NCBI RefSeq assembly: GCF_001894985.1
Contig: NZ_BCXG01000001.1
Span: forward strand, 310,001-374,000
Length of the DNA: 64,000 nucleotides
DNA from: Rhodococcus tukisamuensis NBRC 100609
Lineage (GTDB): Bacteria > Actinomycetota > Actinomycetes > Mycobacteriales > Mycobacteriaceae
Direction of reading: 5' to 3'
Shown here: positions 24,148-33,531 of the stretch, one piece after another
How positions within the stretch are numbered: the first letter of the stretch is position 1
Layout: the number at the start of each line of letters is the position of its first letter
Position numbers and translations under genes: made by a program
The notes under the pieces: generated by a model
The model's database searches: none
What the model saw: only the letters and a program-made list of their open reading frames with translations
What the model was told of the DNA's origin: nothing

Positions 24148-26037
24148 ATGGCCCTTGAAGAACTGGTGACATCGGAGATCGTGACCACGCCGTCGGTGGT
24201 GTGCACGTGCGGCCCCCACCAGACGAGCGGCCTCGCCGGCGTACGGGGCCCAGCCCATGTGCACAGTCCCGGAGCGGAGCCCGCGGAGCGATCCAGTCCC
24301 GGAGCGGAGCCCGCGGAGCGATCCAGTCCCGGAGCGGAGCCCGCGGAGCGATCCAGTCCCGGAGCGGAGCCCGCGGAGCGATCCAGTCCCGGAGCGGAGC
24401 CCGCGGAGCGATCCAGTCCCGGAGCGGAGCCCGCGGAGCGATCCAGTCCACATCCGTTCCCACGACGCACCTTCCTCGGCGGAGCGGGAGCGCTGGTGGT
24501 GGCCGGCCTGGCAGCCTCGGCGGCGACGACCTCGCGTGCGGCTCCCGCGGGGGCCACCCCGGCCCTCCCGGACCGCCCGAACATCGTGCTCGTCGTCACC
24601 GACCAGGAGCGGCCGTCGATGCACTGGCCGCCGGGCTGGGCGGAGCGGAACCTTCCCAACCGGCAGCGGCTGGTGAACCAGGGGCTGAGCTTCACGCAGG
24701 CGTTCTGCAACAGCGCGATGTGTTCGCCCAGCCGCAGCACCTTCTTCACCGGTCTGTATCCCGCTCAGCACGGCGTGACGGCCACCCTGACCGAGGGCGG
24801 CACCGTCTCGCCCACGGAACCGCAGCTGCAGGCCGGGGAGCAGAACATGGCGAAGCTGCTGGCGTCGGCCGGGTACAACGTCCACTACCGCGGCAAGTGG
24901 CACATGAGCAAGGGTGCCGACGGCGGCGACCCGTCCAGTGCGGACATCGCGGCCTTCGGGTTCCGGGGATGGATACCGCCGGAGGCGGGACAGGACACCA
25001 ATCCGGACCACTTCGGCGGCGGCTGCGCGGACCACGACCGGCGCGTCGCGGCCGAGGCGGTGGAGTTCCTCGACGGACTGGACCCGAACGACGACGCCCC
25101 CTTCGCGCTGATCGTCTCGTTCGTCAACCCGCACGACGTGCTCGCCTACCCGCAGACCTGGGACGAGCGGGACGGCGCGTGCGACAACTACGGGTCCGCG
25201 GCCCCCGGCTCGTTCCAACAGGGCATCGAGCTGCCGCCGACCGTCGACGAGGACCTGGCGCTCAACTTCAAGCCGACCGCGCAGGTCCAGTCCAAGCTGC
25301 TGCTGGCGGCGGGCCTGGGGCCGCTGGTGGGACCGCAGGCGGCGAAGAACTACGTGAACTTCTACGCCTACATGCACAAGGTGGTCGACGAACACATCGG
25401 AGCGGTGCTCGATGCGTTGGAGGCCCGGCCCGGGCGGCGCGACGAGACTGTCGTGATCCGGATGTCGGACCACGGCGAGATGGGACTCTCGCACGGGGGA
25501 CTGCGCCAGAAGGTGTTCAACGCGTACGAGGAGACCCTGCGGGTGCCGCTGGTGATCAGCAACCCGGTGTTGTTCCCGGCTCCGGTCGAGACCAACTCGC
25601 TGGCGACGCTCATCGACGTGATGCCCACCCTGGCGACTCTCGCGCGAGTACCCGACCGCGCGGCCTGGCGGTTCCTCGGCACCGACCTGACCCCGGTCCT
25701 CACCAACCCGGGCGCGCAGGTGCAGGACGTCGTCCACTTCACCTACGACGACCAGAACTGCGCCACTCCCGACGGGCAGAGCATCGTCACCCAGCCGAAC
25801 CACATGCGGACGGTCCGCGATGCCCGGTGGAAGTACACCGTCTACTTCGACCCGGCCGGCGTGGCGCCGCAGCAGGCCGAGCTCTACGACCTCCTCGGCG
25901 ACCCGCTGGAGCTGCACAACCGGGCGGATCCGCGCAATCTCGGCTACTTCGCGCCGTTGCAGACGGCGACGATGCACGCGACGTTGCTGCGGGTGATGGC
26001 GGAGAAGGGGACCGCCCCGGCACGGGGACTGGTCTGA
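24148..26037 (+). CDS. Tat-exported sulfatase with N-terminal decapeptide repeats
   Basis: A 629-residue sulfatase of the alkaline-phosphatase superfamily. The formylglycine motif CSPSR has its Cys at residue 192. RPNIVLVVTDQERPS is the metal-binding start of the domain, and YRGKWHMSKG and RMSDHGEMGLSHGG give further active-site residues. A Tat signal (RRTFLGGAGALVVAGLAASA, Arg 106-107) precedes the domain, so the mature enzyme acts outside the membrane. Unusually, ~105 residues precede the twin arginines, including six copies of SPGAEPAERS (residues 40-99). ATG 24148 has GGGAGG 9 nt upstream; no start exists between the repeats and the Tat signal. Possible targets are sulfated lipids, sterols or sugars. 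Confidence 0.85.
   Translation: MALEELVTSEIVTTPSVVCTCGPHQTSGLAGVRGPAHVHSPGAEPAERSSPGAEPAERSSPGAEPAERSSPGAEPAERSSPGAEPAERSSPGAEPAERSSPHPFPRRTFLGGAGALVVAGLAASAATTSRAAPAGATPALPDRPNIVLVVTDQERPSMHWPPGWAERNLPNRQRLVNQGLSFTQAFCNSAMCSPSRSTFFTGLYPAQHGVTATLTEGGTVSPTEPQLQAGEQNMAKLLASAGYNVHYRGKWHMSKGADGGDPSSADIAAFGFRGWIPPEAGQDTNPDHFGGGCADHDRRVAAEAVEFLDGLDPNDDAPFALIVSFVNPHDVLAYPQTWDERDGACDNYGSAAPGSFQQGIELPPTVDEDLALNFKPTAQVQSKLLLAAGLGPLVGPQAAKNYVNFYAYMHKVVDEHIGAVLDALEARPGRRDETVVIRMSDHGEMGLSHGGLRQKVFNAYEETLRVPLVISNPVLFPAPVETNSLATLIDVMPTLATLARVPDRAAWRFLGTDLTPVLTNPGAQVQDVVHFTYDDQNCATPDGQSIVTQPNHMRTVRDARWKYTVYFDPAGVAPQQAELYDLLGDPLELHNRADPRNLGYFAPLQTATMHATLLRVMAEKGTAPARGLV
24265..24444 (+). repeat. six perfect 30-bp tandem repeats inside the sulfatase gene
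   Basis: Six identical 30-bp units start at 24265, 24295, 24325, 24355, 24385 and 24415, each beginning AGTCCCGGAGCGGAGC, with a partial seventh start at 24445. Perfect identity points to recent slippage expansion. The unit length is a multiple of three, so copy number can change without breaking the frame; all six reading frames stay open through it. Confidence 0.97.
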
Positions 26038-26372
26038 TGGCGACGGCCTCGCGGGCGACGGGATCGGCTGCGAGGGTGGACAACTGGCTTCCGACCTGCG
26101 TGAATTGTCTGATGGGGGGTCCGTCCCGGCAGCGGCGAAGGGCGGTCCGCTTTGACCGCGAACCCCGCTGGCGGGTACCGTGGAACGCTGTGCCCGGAGC
26201 ATGCGGGCAGATTGTGTGCAAGGTGAAGGCCAGCGAAAGCGGCCGATGCGAGTCGGCGTGCCCTGAAAATGGCCGCTCACCGGCATGCGACAGCCCCTCC
26301 TCGGGTCATAGAGGCGGGACGCAGAGCTCGACTACAAGACGTTTTTAGTAACAACACGAGGAAAGCCGGTCT
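26038..26372 (+). other. leader and promoter region of the str operon
   Basis: The 335-bp gap before rpsL holds the best sigma70/SigA-type promoter in the window (26152-26181, listed separately). A ~190-nt untranslated leader with an AT-rich end (GACGTTTTTAGTAACAACACGAGG) follows. No gene is supported here. The long leader could carry translational control of ribosomal protein synthesis. Confidence 0.6.
26152..26181 (+). promoter_or_regulatory. SigA-type promoter for rpsL-rpsG-fusA
   Basis: TTGACC (26152-26157) and TACCGT (26176-26181) are separated by 18 bp, close to the TTGACA/TAnnnT pattern of actinobacterial housekeeping promoters. Position ~190 bp ahead of rpsL fits the str operon promoter. 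Confidence 0.6.
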
Positions 26373-26747
26373 ATGCCAACCATCAACCAGCTGGTCCGCA
26401 AGGGTCGCCGCGACAAGCCCGCGAAGCAGAAGACCGCGGCCCTGAAGGGCAGCCCCCAGCGTCGCGGTGTGTGCACCCGCGTGTACACCACCACGCCCAA
26501 GAAGCCGAACTCCGCGCTGCGTAAGGTCGCGCGTGTTCGCCTGACCAGCTCGGTCGAGGTCACGGCCTACATCCCCGGCGAGGGTCACAACCTGCAGGAG
26601 CACTCGATGGTGCTCGTCCGCGGCGGTCGAGTGAAGGACCTCCCGGGTGTGCGCTACAAGATCATCCGCGGCTCGCTCGACACCCAGGGTGTCAAGAACC
26701 GCAAGCAGGCTCGTAGCCGCTACGGCGCCAAGAAGGAGAAGAGCTAA
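26373..26747 (+). CDS. rpsL: 30S ribosomal protein S12
   Basis: A 124-residue S12, the decoding-site protein of the small ribosomal subunit. It opens [12 protein letters not shown] and contains [18 protein letters not shown], where the Lys of PKKP is the classical streptomycin-resistance position, and [17 protein letters not shown] with the second one. Both sites have the wild-type lysines, so target-based streptomycin resistance is not predicted. Its stop overlaps the rpsG start (TAATG). Confidence 0.99.
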   Translation: MPTINQLVRKGRRDKPAKQKTAALKGSPQRRGVCTRVYTTTPKKPNSALRKVARVRLTSSVEVTAYIPGEGHNLQEHSMVLVRGGRVKDLPGVRYKIIRGSLDTQGVKNRKQARSRYGAKKEKS

Positions 26748-27217
26748 TGCCACGCAAGGGCCCCGCACCCAAGCGTCCGTTGATCAACGACCCGGTCTAC
26801 GGGTCGCCTCTGGTCACGCAGCTGGTCAACAAGATCCTGCTCGACGGCAAGAAGTCGACCGCTGAGCGGATCGTGTACCAGGCGCTCGAGCAGGCGCGCG
26901 AGAAGACCGGCACCGATCCGGTCGTCACCCTCAAGCGTGCGCTCGACAACGTCAAGCCCGCCCTCGAGGTTCGCAGCCGCCGTGTCGGTGGCGCGACCTA
27001 CCAGGTCCCGGTCGAGGTTCGCCCCGGCCGCTCCACCACCCTCGCGCTGCGTTGGCTGGTGACGTTCTCTCGCGCACGTCGTGAGAAGACGATGGTCGAG
27101 CGTCTGGCCAACGAGCTCCTGGATGCCAGCAATGGTCTGGGTGCGGCTGTGAAGCGTCGCGAGGACACTCACAAGATGGCCGAAGCCAACAAGGCGTTCG
27201 CGCACTACCGCTGGTGA
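26747..27217 (+). CDS. rpsG: 30S ribosomal protein S7
   Basis: A 156-residue S7, the 16S rRNA-binding protein that nucleates the head of the 30S subunit. It begins [20 protein letters not shown], contains [14 protein letters not shown] and ends AHYRW, as in all actinobacterial S7 proteins. It overlaps rpsL by one base and precedes fusA by 133 nt, the standard str operon order. Confidence 0.99.
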   Translation: MPRKGPAPKRPLINDPVYGSPLVTQLVNKILLDGKKSTAERIVYQALEQAREKTGTDPVVTLKRALDNVKPALEVRSRRVGGATYQVPVEVRPGRSTTLALRWLVTFSRARREKTMVERLANELLDASNGLGAAVKRREDTHKMAEANKAFAHYRW

Positions 27218-27350
27218 ATCGACGCCGGGCGGCACGTAATGTGCCGCTCCGGCGTTGCCACTATGTGTCGGTTCCTCCAGGGCCGGCTGACAACACAAAT
27301 AGCATTGGTCCCGAAGGGGCCGACACGAGCAACGAGCGGGGAAGAGTCCT

Positions 27351-29453
27351 GTGGCACAGGAAGTGCTGACCGACCTGAACAAGGTCCGCAACATCGGCAT
27401 CATGGCGCACATCGATGCCGGCAAGACCACCACCACCGAGCGCATCCTCTTCTACACCGGTGTGAACTACAAGATCGGTGAGACGCACGACGGCGCCTCG
27501 ACGACCGACTGGATGGAGCAGGAGAAGGAGCGCGGCATCACGATCACGTCTGCCGCCGTGACCTGCTTCTGGAACAACAACCAGATCAACATCATCGACA
27601 CCCCGGGCCACGTCGACTTCACCGTCGAGGTCGAGCGCTCGCTGCGCGTCCTCGACGGCGCTGTCGCAGTGTTCGACGGCAAGGAGGGCGTCGAGCCCCA
27701 GTCCGAGCAGGTCTGGCGTCAGGCCGCCAAGTACGACGTTCCGCGCATCTGTTTCGTCAACAAGATGGACAAGATGGGCGCGGACTTCTACTTCACCGTG
27801 CAGACGATCATCGACCGTCTCGGTGCGAAGCCGTTGGTCCTGCAGCTGCCGATCGGCGCCGAGGACGACTTCGACGGCGTCGTCGACCTCGTCGAGATGC
27901 GCGCGATCACCTGGCGTGGCGTGGTGCCGACCGGTACCGAGCCGACCATCGAGGAGATCCCCGCGGATCTGGCCGACAAGGCCGCCGAGTACCGCGAGAA
28001 GCTGCTCGAGACCGTTGCCGAGTCCGACGAAGCTCTCATGGAGAAGTACTTCGGCGGCGAGGAGCTCACGGTCGAGGAGATCAAGGGCGCCATCCGCAAG
28101 ATGACGGTCAACTCCGAGCTGTACCCGGTGCTGTGTGGTTCCGCGTTCAAGAACAAGGGCGTTCAGCCCATGCTCGACGCGGTCATCGACTACCTGCCGA
28201 ACCCGCTGGACATCGGCGAGGTGCACGGTCACGCGCTGAACAACGAGGAAGAAGACCTCACGCGTAAGCCGAGCAAGGACGAGCCGTTTGCGGCTCTGGC
28301 CTTCAAGATCGCTGCGCACCCGTTCTTCGGCAAGCTGACCTTCGTGCGTGTCTACTCCGGACGCCTCGATCCCGGCCAGCAGGTGCTCAACGCCACCAAG
28401 GGCAAGAAGGAGCGCATCGGAAAGCTCTTCCAGATGCACGCCAACAAGGAGAACCCGGTCGACGAGGCCGTCGCGGGCCACATCTACGCGATGATCGGCC
28501 TGAAGGACACCACGACCGGTGACACCCTGTGCGACCAGGCGAACCCGATCGTGCTCGAGTCGATGAGCTTCCCGGACCCGGTCATCCAGGTCTCGATCGA
28601 GCCCAAGACCAAGTCCGACCAGGAGAAGCTGGGCACCGCGATCCAGAAGCTGGCCGAAGAGGACCCGACCTTCTCGGTCGAGCTCGACGAGGAGACCGGC
28701 CAGACCGTCATCGGCGGCATGGGCGAGCTCCACCTCGACATCCTCGTCGACCGCATGCGTCGCGAGTTCAAGGTCGAGGCCAACGTCGGCAAGCCGCAGG
28801 TCGCGTACCGTGAGACCATCACCAAGAAGGTCGAGAAGCACGAGTTCACCCACAAGAAGCAGACCGGTGGTTCGGGTCAGTTCGCAAAGGTGATCATCGC
28901 GCTCGAGCCCTACATCGGCGAGGACGGCGAGTCCTACACGTTCGAGAACAAGGTCTCCGGTGGCCGCGTTCCGCGTGAGTACATCCCCTCCGTCGACCAC
29001 GGCGCCCAGGACGCGATGCAGTACGGCGTGCTCGCCGGCTACCCGCTCGTGAACCTCAAGCTGACGCTGCTCGACGGCGCGTACCACGACGTCGACTCGT
29101 CCGAAATGGCCTTCAAGGTTGCCGGTTCGCAGGCACTGAAGGAAGCCGCCCGCAAGGCCGGTCCGGTCATCCTCGAGCCGATCATGGCTGTCGAGGTGAC
29201 CACGCCCGAGGAGTACATGGGCGACGTGATCGGCGACCTCAACTCCCGCCGTGGCCAGATCCAGGCCATGGAGGAACGCAGTGGTGCCCGTGTCGTGAAG
29301 GCGCTGGTTCCGCTCTCGGAGATGTTCGGCTACATCGGTGACCTGCGGTCGAAGACCCAGGGTCGAGCGAACTTCTCCATGGTGTTTGATTCCTACGCAG
29401 AGGTTCCCGCGAACGTCTCGAAGGAAATCATCGCCAAGGCAACCGGCGAGTAA
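27351..29453 (+). CDS. fusA: elongation factor G
   Basis: A 700-residue translocation GTPase. G motifs are visible: [15 protein letters not shown] (P-loop), the RGITI switch, DTPGHVDF and NKMDKMGAD. The C-terminal domains IV and V follow ([37 protein letters not shown]). The GTG start follows AGCGGGGAAGAG. The gene is in its usual place between rpsG and tuf. Confidence 0.99.
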   Translation: MAQEVLTDLNKVRNIGIMAHIDAGKTTTTERILFYTGVNYKIGETHDGASTTDWMEQEKERGITITSAAVTCFWNNNQINIIDTPGHVDFTVEVERSLRVLDGAVAVFDGKEGVEPQSEQVWRQAAKYDVPRICFVNKMDKMGADFYFTVQTIIDRLGAKPLVLQLPIGAEDDFDGVVDLVEMRAITWRGVVPTGTEPTIEEIPADLADKAAEYREKLLETVAESDEALMEKYFGGEELTVEEIKGAIRKMTVNSELYPVLCGSAFKNKGVQPMLDAVIDYLPNPLDIGEVHGHALNNEEEDLTRKPSKDEPFAALAFKIAAHPFFGKLTFVRVYSGRLDPGQQVLNATKGKKERIGKLFQMHANKENPVDEAVAGHIYAMIGLKDTTTGDTLCDQANPIVLESMSFPDPVIQVSIEPKTKSDQEKLGTAIQKLAEEDPTFSVELDEETGQTVIGGMGELHLDILVDRMRREFKVEANVGKPQVAYRETITKKVEKHEFTHKKQTGGSGQFAKVIIALEPYIGEDGESYTFENKVSGGRVPREYIPSVDHGAQDAMQYGVLAGYPLVNLKLTLLDGAYHDVDSSEMAFKVAGSQALKEAARKAGPVILEPIMAVEVTTPEEYMGDVIGDLNSRRGQIQAMEERSGARVVKALVPLSEMFGYIGDLRSKTQGRANFSMVFDSYAEVPANVSKEIIAKATGE

Positions 29454-29565
29454 CACCAGCTGGGAGCAAGACCGCTGGAGAGTTTTCACCAGCTGAGCAC
29501 GACAGAAGTACCAACCAAACCCACCACTGCTGCATATCGCAAGCAACACAACAGGAGGCCATCAA

Positions 29566-30756
29566 GTGGCGAAGGCGAAGTTCGAGCGGACGAAGCCGCA
29601 CGTCAACATCGGGACCATCGGTCACGTTGACCACGGCAAGACCACCACCACCGCAGCTATCACCAAGGTGCTTGCCGATGCCTACCCCGACCTGAACGAG
29701 GCCTCGGCCTTCGATCAGATCGACAAGGCGCCCGAGGAGAAGGCTCGCGGCATCACGATCAACATCTCGCATGTTGAGTACCAGACGGAGAAGCGCCACT
29801 ACGCGCACGTCGATGCCCCGGGCCACGCCGACTACATCAAGAACATGATCACCGGTGCTGCGCAGATGGACGGCGCGATCCTGGTCGTGGCGGCCACCGA
29901 CGGCCCGATGCCCCAGACGCGTGAGCACGTGCTGCTCGCCCGCCAGGTCGGCGTGCCGTACATCCTCGTCGCGCTGAACAAGGCCGACATGGTCGACGAC
30001 GAGGAGATCCTCGAGCTCGTCGAGATGGAGGTCCGCGAACTGCTGGCCGCCCAGGAGTTCGACGAGGAAGCGCCGGTCATCCCGATCTCGGCTCTGAAGG
30101 CGCTCGAGGGCGACCCGAAGTGGGTCCAGAGCATCGTCGACCTCATGAAGGCCGTCGACGAGTCCATCCCGGACCCGGTCCGTGAGACCGAGAAGCCGTT
30201 CCTCATGCCCGTCGAGGACGTCTTCACGATCACCGGTCGTGGCACCGTCGTCACCGGTCGTATCGAGCGCGGCATCGTGAACGTGAACGAGGAGGTGGAG
30301 ATCGTCGGCATCAAGGAGACCTCCACCAAGACCACGGTCACCGGCATCGAGATGTTCCGCAAGCTGCTCGACCAGGGTCAGGCCGGCGACAACGTCGGTC
30401 TGCTGGTCCGTGGCATCAAGCGCGAGGACGTCGAGCGTGGCCAGGTTGTGGTCAAGCCCGGCACCACCACCCCGCACACCGAGTTCGAGGGCAACGCCTA
30501 CATCCTGTCCAAGGACGAGGGCGGCCGCCACACGCCGTTCTTCAACAACTACCGCCCGCAGTTCTACTTCCGTACCACGGACGTTACGGGCGTCGTGACC
30601 CTGCCCGAGGGCACCGAGATGGTCATGCCCGGTGACAACACCGAGATGTCCGTCGTGCTGATCCAGCCGATCGCGATGGACGAGGGCCTGCGCTTCGCCA
30701 TCCGTGAGGGTGGCCGCACCGTTGGCGCCGGTCGCGTCACCAAGATCATCAAGTGA
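29566..30756 (+). CDS. tuf: elongation factor Tu
   Basis: A 396-residue EF-Tu that delivers aminoacyl-tRNA to the ribosome. Motifs are [44 protein letters not shown], and NKADMVDD. The GTG start is preceded by AGGAGG at 29551-29556. The 112-nt gap after fusA may contain a separate promoter. Followed by a strong hairpin that ends the operon. Confidence 0.99.
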   Translation: MAKAKFERTKPHVNIGTIGHVDHGKTTTTAAITKVLADAYPDLNEASAFDQIDKAPEEKARGITINISHVEYQTEKRHYAHVDAPGHADYIKNMITGAAQMDGAILVVAATDGPMPQTREHVLLARQVGVPYILVALNKADMVDDEEILELVEMEVRELLAAQEFDEEAPVIPISALKALEGDPKWVQSIVDLMKAVDESIPDPVRETEKPFLMPVEDVFTITGRGTVVTGRIERGIVNVNEEVEIVGIKETSTKTTVTGIEMFRKLLDQGQAGDNVGLLVRGIKREDVERGQVVVKPGTTTPHTEFEGNAYILSKDEGGRHTPFFNNYRPQFYFRTTDVTGVVTLPEGTEMVMPGDNTEMSVVLIQPIAMDEGLRFAIREGGRTVGAGRVTKIIK

Positions 30757-30767
30757 TCTAGCTCCAC

Positions 30768-30816
30768 AACGCCGAACGGCGCTCACTCCGCAAGGGGGTG
30801 GGCGCCGTTCGGCGTT
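30768..30816. terminator. terminator after tuf
   Basis: AACGCCGAACGGCGC (30768-30782) and its exact reverse complement (30802-30816) form a 15-bp stem with a 19-nt loop, with TTT beyond. It separates tuf from the convergent Asp23 operon and may act on both. Confidence 0.85.
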
Positions 30817-30903
30817 TCAGCGTGTGCCAGCGCAGGTGGGTGAGCGCAGGTGTGTCAGGCACGGTTGCCGGCCGGGCGGGCAGTTCGGCCCGGCCCGGCC
30901 GAC

Positions 30904-31482
30904 TCAGGAGGGTGAGTCGGCCGGGTCGAGGTGCAGCAGCACCTGGGTCGCGACCGGCGCACCGGGCAGGGCGGCGGCCATGGACAGCGCCATGGCCTCG
31001 GCGTCCCTGTTGAACTCCACCAGGTCGACGGTGGGGTCCGCGGTCACCGTGACGCGCAGGGTCGGGCGGCCGCGGTCGTCTACGGCCGCGGAGCGTACCG
31101 AGCGCACCCCGGGCAGCGCGGAGAGCTCGGCGGCGAGCCCGACGGCCATCGGACTCAGGTCCACCGACAGCTCCGAGCCCGCGTTGTCGACACCGAGCGC
31201 AGCGGTGCGGACCTGCACGGTCGAGGTGCGTCCGCGGCGAAGGTTGATCGTCAGCAGGCTCACCCCGACCAGCACGCACACGACGCAGGTGACGGCCAGA
31301 GCCGTCGGCCACCAGTCGGCGTCGGGCGCGGCGGCGACGCGAGCCCGGTCGAACCGGCGCACCAGTTCGACGGACGCGTCGAGCCCGGCCCTCCAGGTCA
31401 CCGCCAGTACGCCGCCGGCGAGCAGCAGGCACCCCGTGGTCAGCACCACGAGCCGGTCCGCGAGGACGGTCCTCCGCTTCAC
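30904..31482 (-). CDS. membrane protein of the Asp23 operon, last gene
   Basis: A 192-residue protein starting MKRRTVLADRLVVLTTGCLL with two transmembrane helices (residues ~10-30 and ~60-82). After the second helix a soluble domain follows with the alternating pattern of the alkaline-shock proteins (TSTVQVRTAALGVDN, VRVTVTADPTVDLVEF). GTG 31482 overlaps the upstream gene's stop by 4 bp. It is the promoter-distal member of a five-gene unit; probably envelope-associated, exact role unknown. Confidence 0.7.
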   Translation of the reverse strand: MKRRTVLADRLVVLTTGCLLLAGGVLAVTWRAGLDASVELVRRFDRARVAAAPDADWWPTALAVTCVVCVLVGVSLLTINLRRGRTSTVQVRTAALGVDNAGSELSVDLSPMAVGLAAELSALPGVRSVRSAAVDDRGRPTLRVTVTADPTVDLVEFNRDAEAMALSMAAALPGAPVATQVLLHLDPADSPS

Positions 31483-32486
31483 GGGCGCACCCGGCCGATC
31501 CGGACGCGCAGCTCGGGCGTCGCGGTCAGCGTCGCCAGGCGCGGCGCGACCGCGTCCCGCACGTCGGCCTGCAGCGAGGCATCGTCGACGTCGCCGTTCG
31601 GGACGACGTGCACGGTGGCGCGGCGCCGGTCGACGGTGGTGTGAACCGAGTGCACACCGGCGACCGTGCCCGCGTGCGCACTGCACATCCGGGCCACGTC
31701 GGTCGGCCGCAGCCACACCACCGGGAGGTCGGGGCGGCCCAGCGCCAGGTGGGTGCGGGCGGTGGGGGCGAGCGCGAGGTAGACCAGCACCAGCCCACAG
31801 ACCGCCGCGGCCACACCGGCCGGCAGCATCCAGCCCTGCCAGTGCAGCCCGGCCAGCCAGGTCGCCGAGTTCCGCAGCCAGGCGGCGGGCGCGATGACCT
31901 CCTGCGCGATCAGGAACTCGCGGCCCGTCAGGCCCGCGAGCGCCAGCAGCAGGGCCGCCACCAGCAGCGTGACGAATGCCGCGGCGGGCCGGCTGACGGG
32001 AGGACGTGCGGCGGGCGGGAGCGCGTCGACGTGGCCGTCCGCGACCAGTTGGCGGGCGTCGACCTCGGCGGGCGACTGCGGGCCGCCGGGCACCGCCGCC
32101 GCGACCACGATGTGCAGGGATTCCATCGGAATGCCGCCGAGCGTCCGGATCTGCTCGCCCACCTGCCGGTGGACCTCACGCGAGAGCACCGCGACGGGGC
32201 AGGGCCAGGTCACCGCGACGTACAGGGCGACGGCCACCGAGTCGGCACCCATGGCGACCTCGGCGCGCGGCAGGTCCCGGCCGCCGAGCAGGAAGAGCCC
32301 GCCGCTGTGCCGGACCACGCCGGGCACCTGCAGCGCGGCGGCCACGGCGATCTTCGCGATCGCCTTGTCCTTGACGATGAGCCGGCCGCGGGCGCCACGC
32401 TCCCGGTCGAGTGCGCTGGGTTCGTCCGGCTGGTGCCCGGTGGCGGCGTCGAGTGCGGCGTCGCCGGCGTTCGGGGCGTCAGCCAC
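31479..32486 (-). CDS. Asp23-like/DUF6286 fusion membrane protein
   Basis: A 335-residue protein with two parts. Residues ~35-150 resemble an Asp23/Gls24 domain (IVKDKAIAKIAVAAALQVPG ... AVALYVAVTWPCPVAVL ... VREVHRQVGEQI-like). After two transmembrane helices (~170-190 and ~220-245) comes a DUF6286-type C-terminal domain ending RVRIGRVRP. The arrangement suggests a membrane-anchored partner of the small Asp23 proteins in the same operon. The GTG start lies within the end of the DUF2273-like gene (8-nt overlap). Confidence 0.7.
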   Translation of the reverse strand: MADAPNAGDAALDAATGHQPDEPSALDRERGARGRLIVKDKAIAKIAVAAALQVPGVVRHSGGLFLLGGRDLPRAEVAMGADSVAVALYVAVTWPCPVAVLSREVHRQVGEQIRTLGGIPMESLHIVVAAAVPGGPQSPAEVDARQLVADGHVDALPPAARPPVSRPAAAFVTLLVAALLLALAGLTGREFLIAQEVIAPAAWLRNSATWLAGLHWQGWMLPAGVAAAVCGLVLVYLALAPTARTHLALGRPDLPVVWLRPTDVARMCSAHAGTVAGVHSVHTTVDRRRATVHVVPNGDVDDASLQADVRDAVAPRLATLTATPELRVRIGRVRP

Positions 32487-32658
32487 GGCCCCGGCCCCGC
32501 AGCAGGGCGCCGAGGTCCACGTGGCCGTCCCGGTGGGCGCCGATCGCCAGGCCGAGCCCGCCGAGCAGCACCGCGAAGACGAAGCCGCCGAAGCCGCCGA
32601 TGATGCCGGCCAGCGCCAGCAGTAGGCCCGTGACCAGGCCGATGACAGTGTTGTTCAT
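32479..32658 (-). CDS. DUF2273-like small membrane protein
   Basis: A 59-residue protein with one Gly-rich hydrophobic hairpin (VIGLVTGLLLALAGIIGGFG then GFVFAVLLGGLGLAIG) and the short end DLGALLRGRGRG. Size and position beside Asp23 proteins match DUF2273, a small membrane anchor seen with alkaline-shock proteins. ATG 32658 overlaps the previous stop (ATGA). It contributes to what looks like a membrane-bound Asp23 complex. Confidence 0.75.
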   Translation of the reverse strand: MNNTVIGLVTGLLLALAGIIGGFGGFVFAVLLGGLGLAIGAHRDGHVDLGALLRGRGRG

Positions 32659-32951
32659 CGCGGGTGTCCTTCGCTTCGTACGTCCTCGACCGTGACGTGC
32701 ACCGGTACGGCCAGCTCGGCGGCGAGCGCGGCCCGCACCCGGGCCGCGACCTCGACGACGTTCGCGGGGTAGCGGACGCTGATGTGTACCGCGCAGGCGT
32801 CCTCGGTCAACGAGATGCCCGAAACGCGTCGGCCGGGCAGGTAGGTGGCCACCTCGCCGAACTGGCCGCCATGCAGGTCGGCGACGTCGGGAACGGCCAG
32901 CACCAGTGCGGCCAGCCGCTCGGCGCGATCGGGCTCCGGCGCGGAGGTCAC
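32655..32951 (-). CDS. short Asp23-operon protein
   Basis: A 98-residue soluble protein (MTSAPEPDRAERLAALVLAV...) with the alternating strand pattern VSGISLTEDACAVHISVRYP and VAARVRAALAAEL, resembling a shortened Asp23/alkaline-shock domain. Overlaps both neighbours by 4 bp. Function unknown; probably a partner of the full Asp23 protein. Confidence 0.7.
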   Translation of the reverse strand: MTSAPEPDRAERLAALVLAVPDVADLHGGQFGEVATYLPGRRVSGISLTEDACAVHISVRYPANVVEVAARVRAALAAELAVPVHVTVEDVRSEGHPR

Positions 32952-33436
32952 TGAACCCTCGGCCGGCTGTCGGCTTCCGAGGCGGGCGCGTTCTCGTCGA
33001 ACAGCACCACGTCGTAGACGGTGATGTTGACCTCGGTGACCTCGAGGCCGGTCATCCGTTCCACCGCCGCGATCACGTTGCGGCGGATCCCGGCCGCCAG
33101 TTCGTGCAGCGCCACGCCGTACTCGGCGACGATGCCGATGTCGATGGCGGCCTGCTTGGCGCCGACCTCCACGGCCACGCCCTGGCCGTGGTTGACGCGG
33201 GCCCCGGGGATCCGGTCCCGCAGGGCGCCCACCGCGCGGGCCGTGCCGCCGCCGACGTCGAACACCCCGCTGATCTCACGGGTTGCGATGCCGGCGATCT
33301 TCGCGACCACCGCGTCCGCGATGATCGTGCGGCCCTGGGCACTCACCAACTCGGTGGAGCCGGCGGTCCCGAACTGTACCGGGCTGTACTGCGTTGGCTG
33401 GGATGGTGATTCGGCTCTGCTCGGATCGGTGGTCAC
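32948..33436 (-). CDS. Asp23/Gls24 family envelope stress protein
   Basis: A ~162-residue Asp23/Gls24 protein. Characteristic parts are GRTIIADAVVAKIAGIATRE, GVAVEVGAKQAAIDIGIVAE, ALHELAAGIRRNVIAAVERM and EVTEVNITVYDVVL. In firmicutes such proteins sit under the membrane and respond to envelope or alkaline stress; in actinobacteria their role is less clear. GTG 33436 is one choice; a GTG at 33490 in the same frame would add 18 residues. First gene of a five-gene unit in which every junction overlaps. Confidence 0.85.
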   Translation of the reverse strand: MTTDPSRAESPSQPTQYSPVQFGTAGSTELVSAQGRTIIADAVVAKIAGIATREISGVFDVGGGTARAVGALRDRIPGARVNHGQGVAVEVGAKQAAIDIGIVAEYGVALHELAAGIRRNVIAAVERMTGLEVTEVNITVYDVVLFDENAPASEADSRPRVQ

Positions 33437-33531
33437 AGTGTCAACTGTAGTGAGTACGGGAGCGCCACGACGCCCCTGAGGCGGAATCACCTACCGTGGA
33501 GCCGACCGGCGAGAGGTAAGGAAGTTCGAAG

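Noticed and set aside
24265-24444. CRISPR array
   Set aside because: The 30-bp units are directly adjacent with no spacers and are in frame inside a sulfatase gene; no cas genes nearby.
23860-26286. Minus-strand open frame carrying repeats such as GTGSLRGLRS
   Set aside because: The repeat keeps every frame open because it is 30 bp long without stop codons; the plus strand encodes a recognisable sulfatase.
27261-29549. Minus-strand open frame of about 760 codons over fusA
   Set aside because: Exact antisense of EF-G; no motif, no ribosome site. Same reasoning for the frame opposite tuf.
30704-31897. Plus-strand open frame of about 400 codons starting within tuf
   Set aside because: Runs antisense to the Asp23 operon genes and is Ser/Arg/Thr-rich without motifs.
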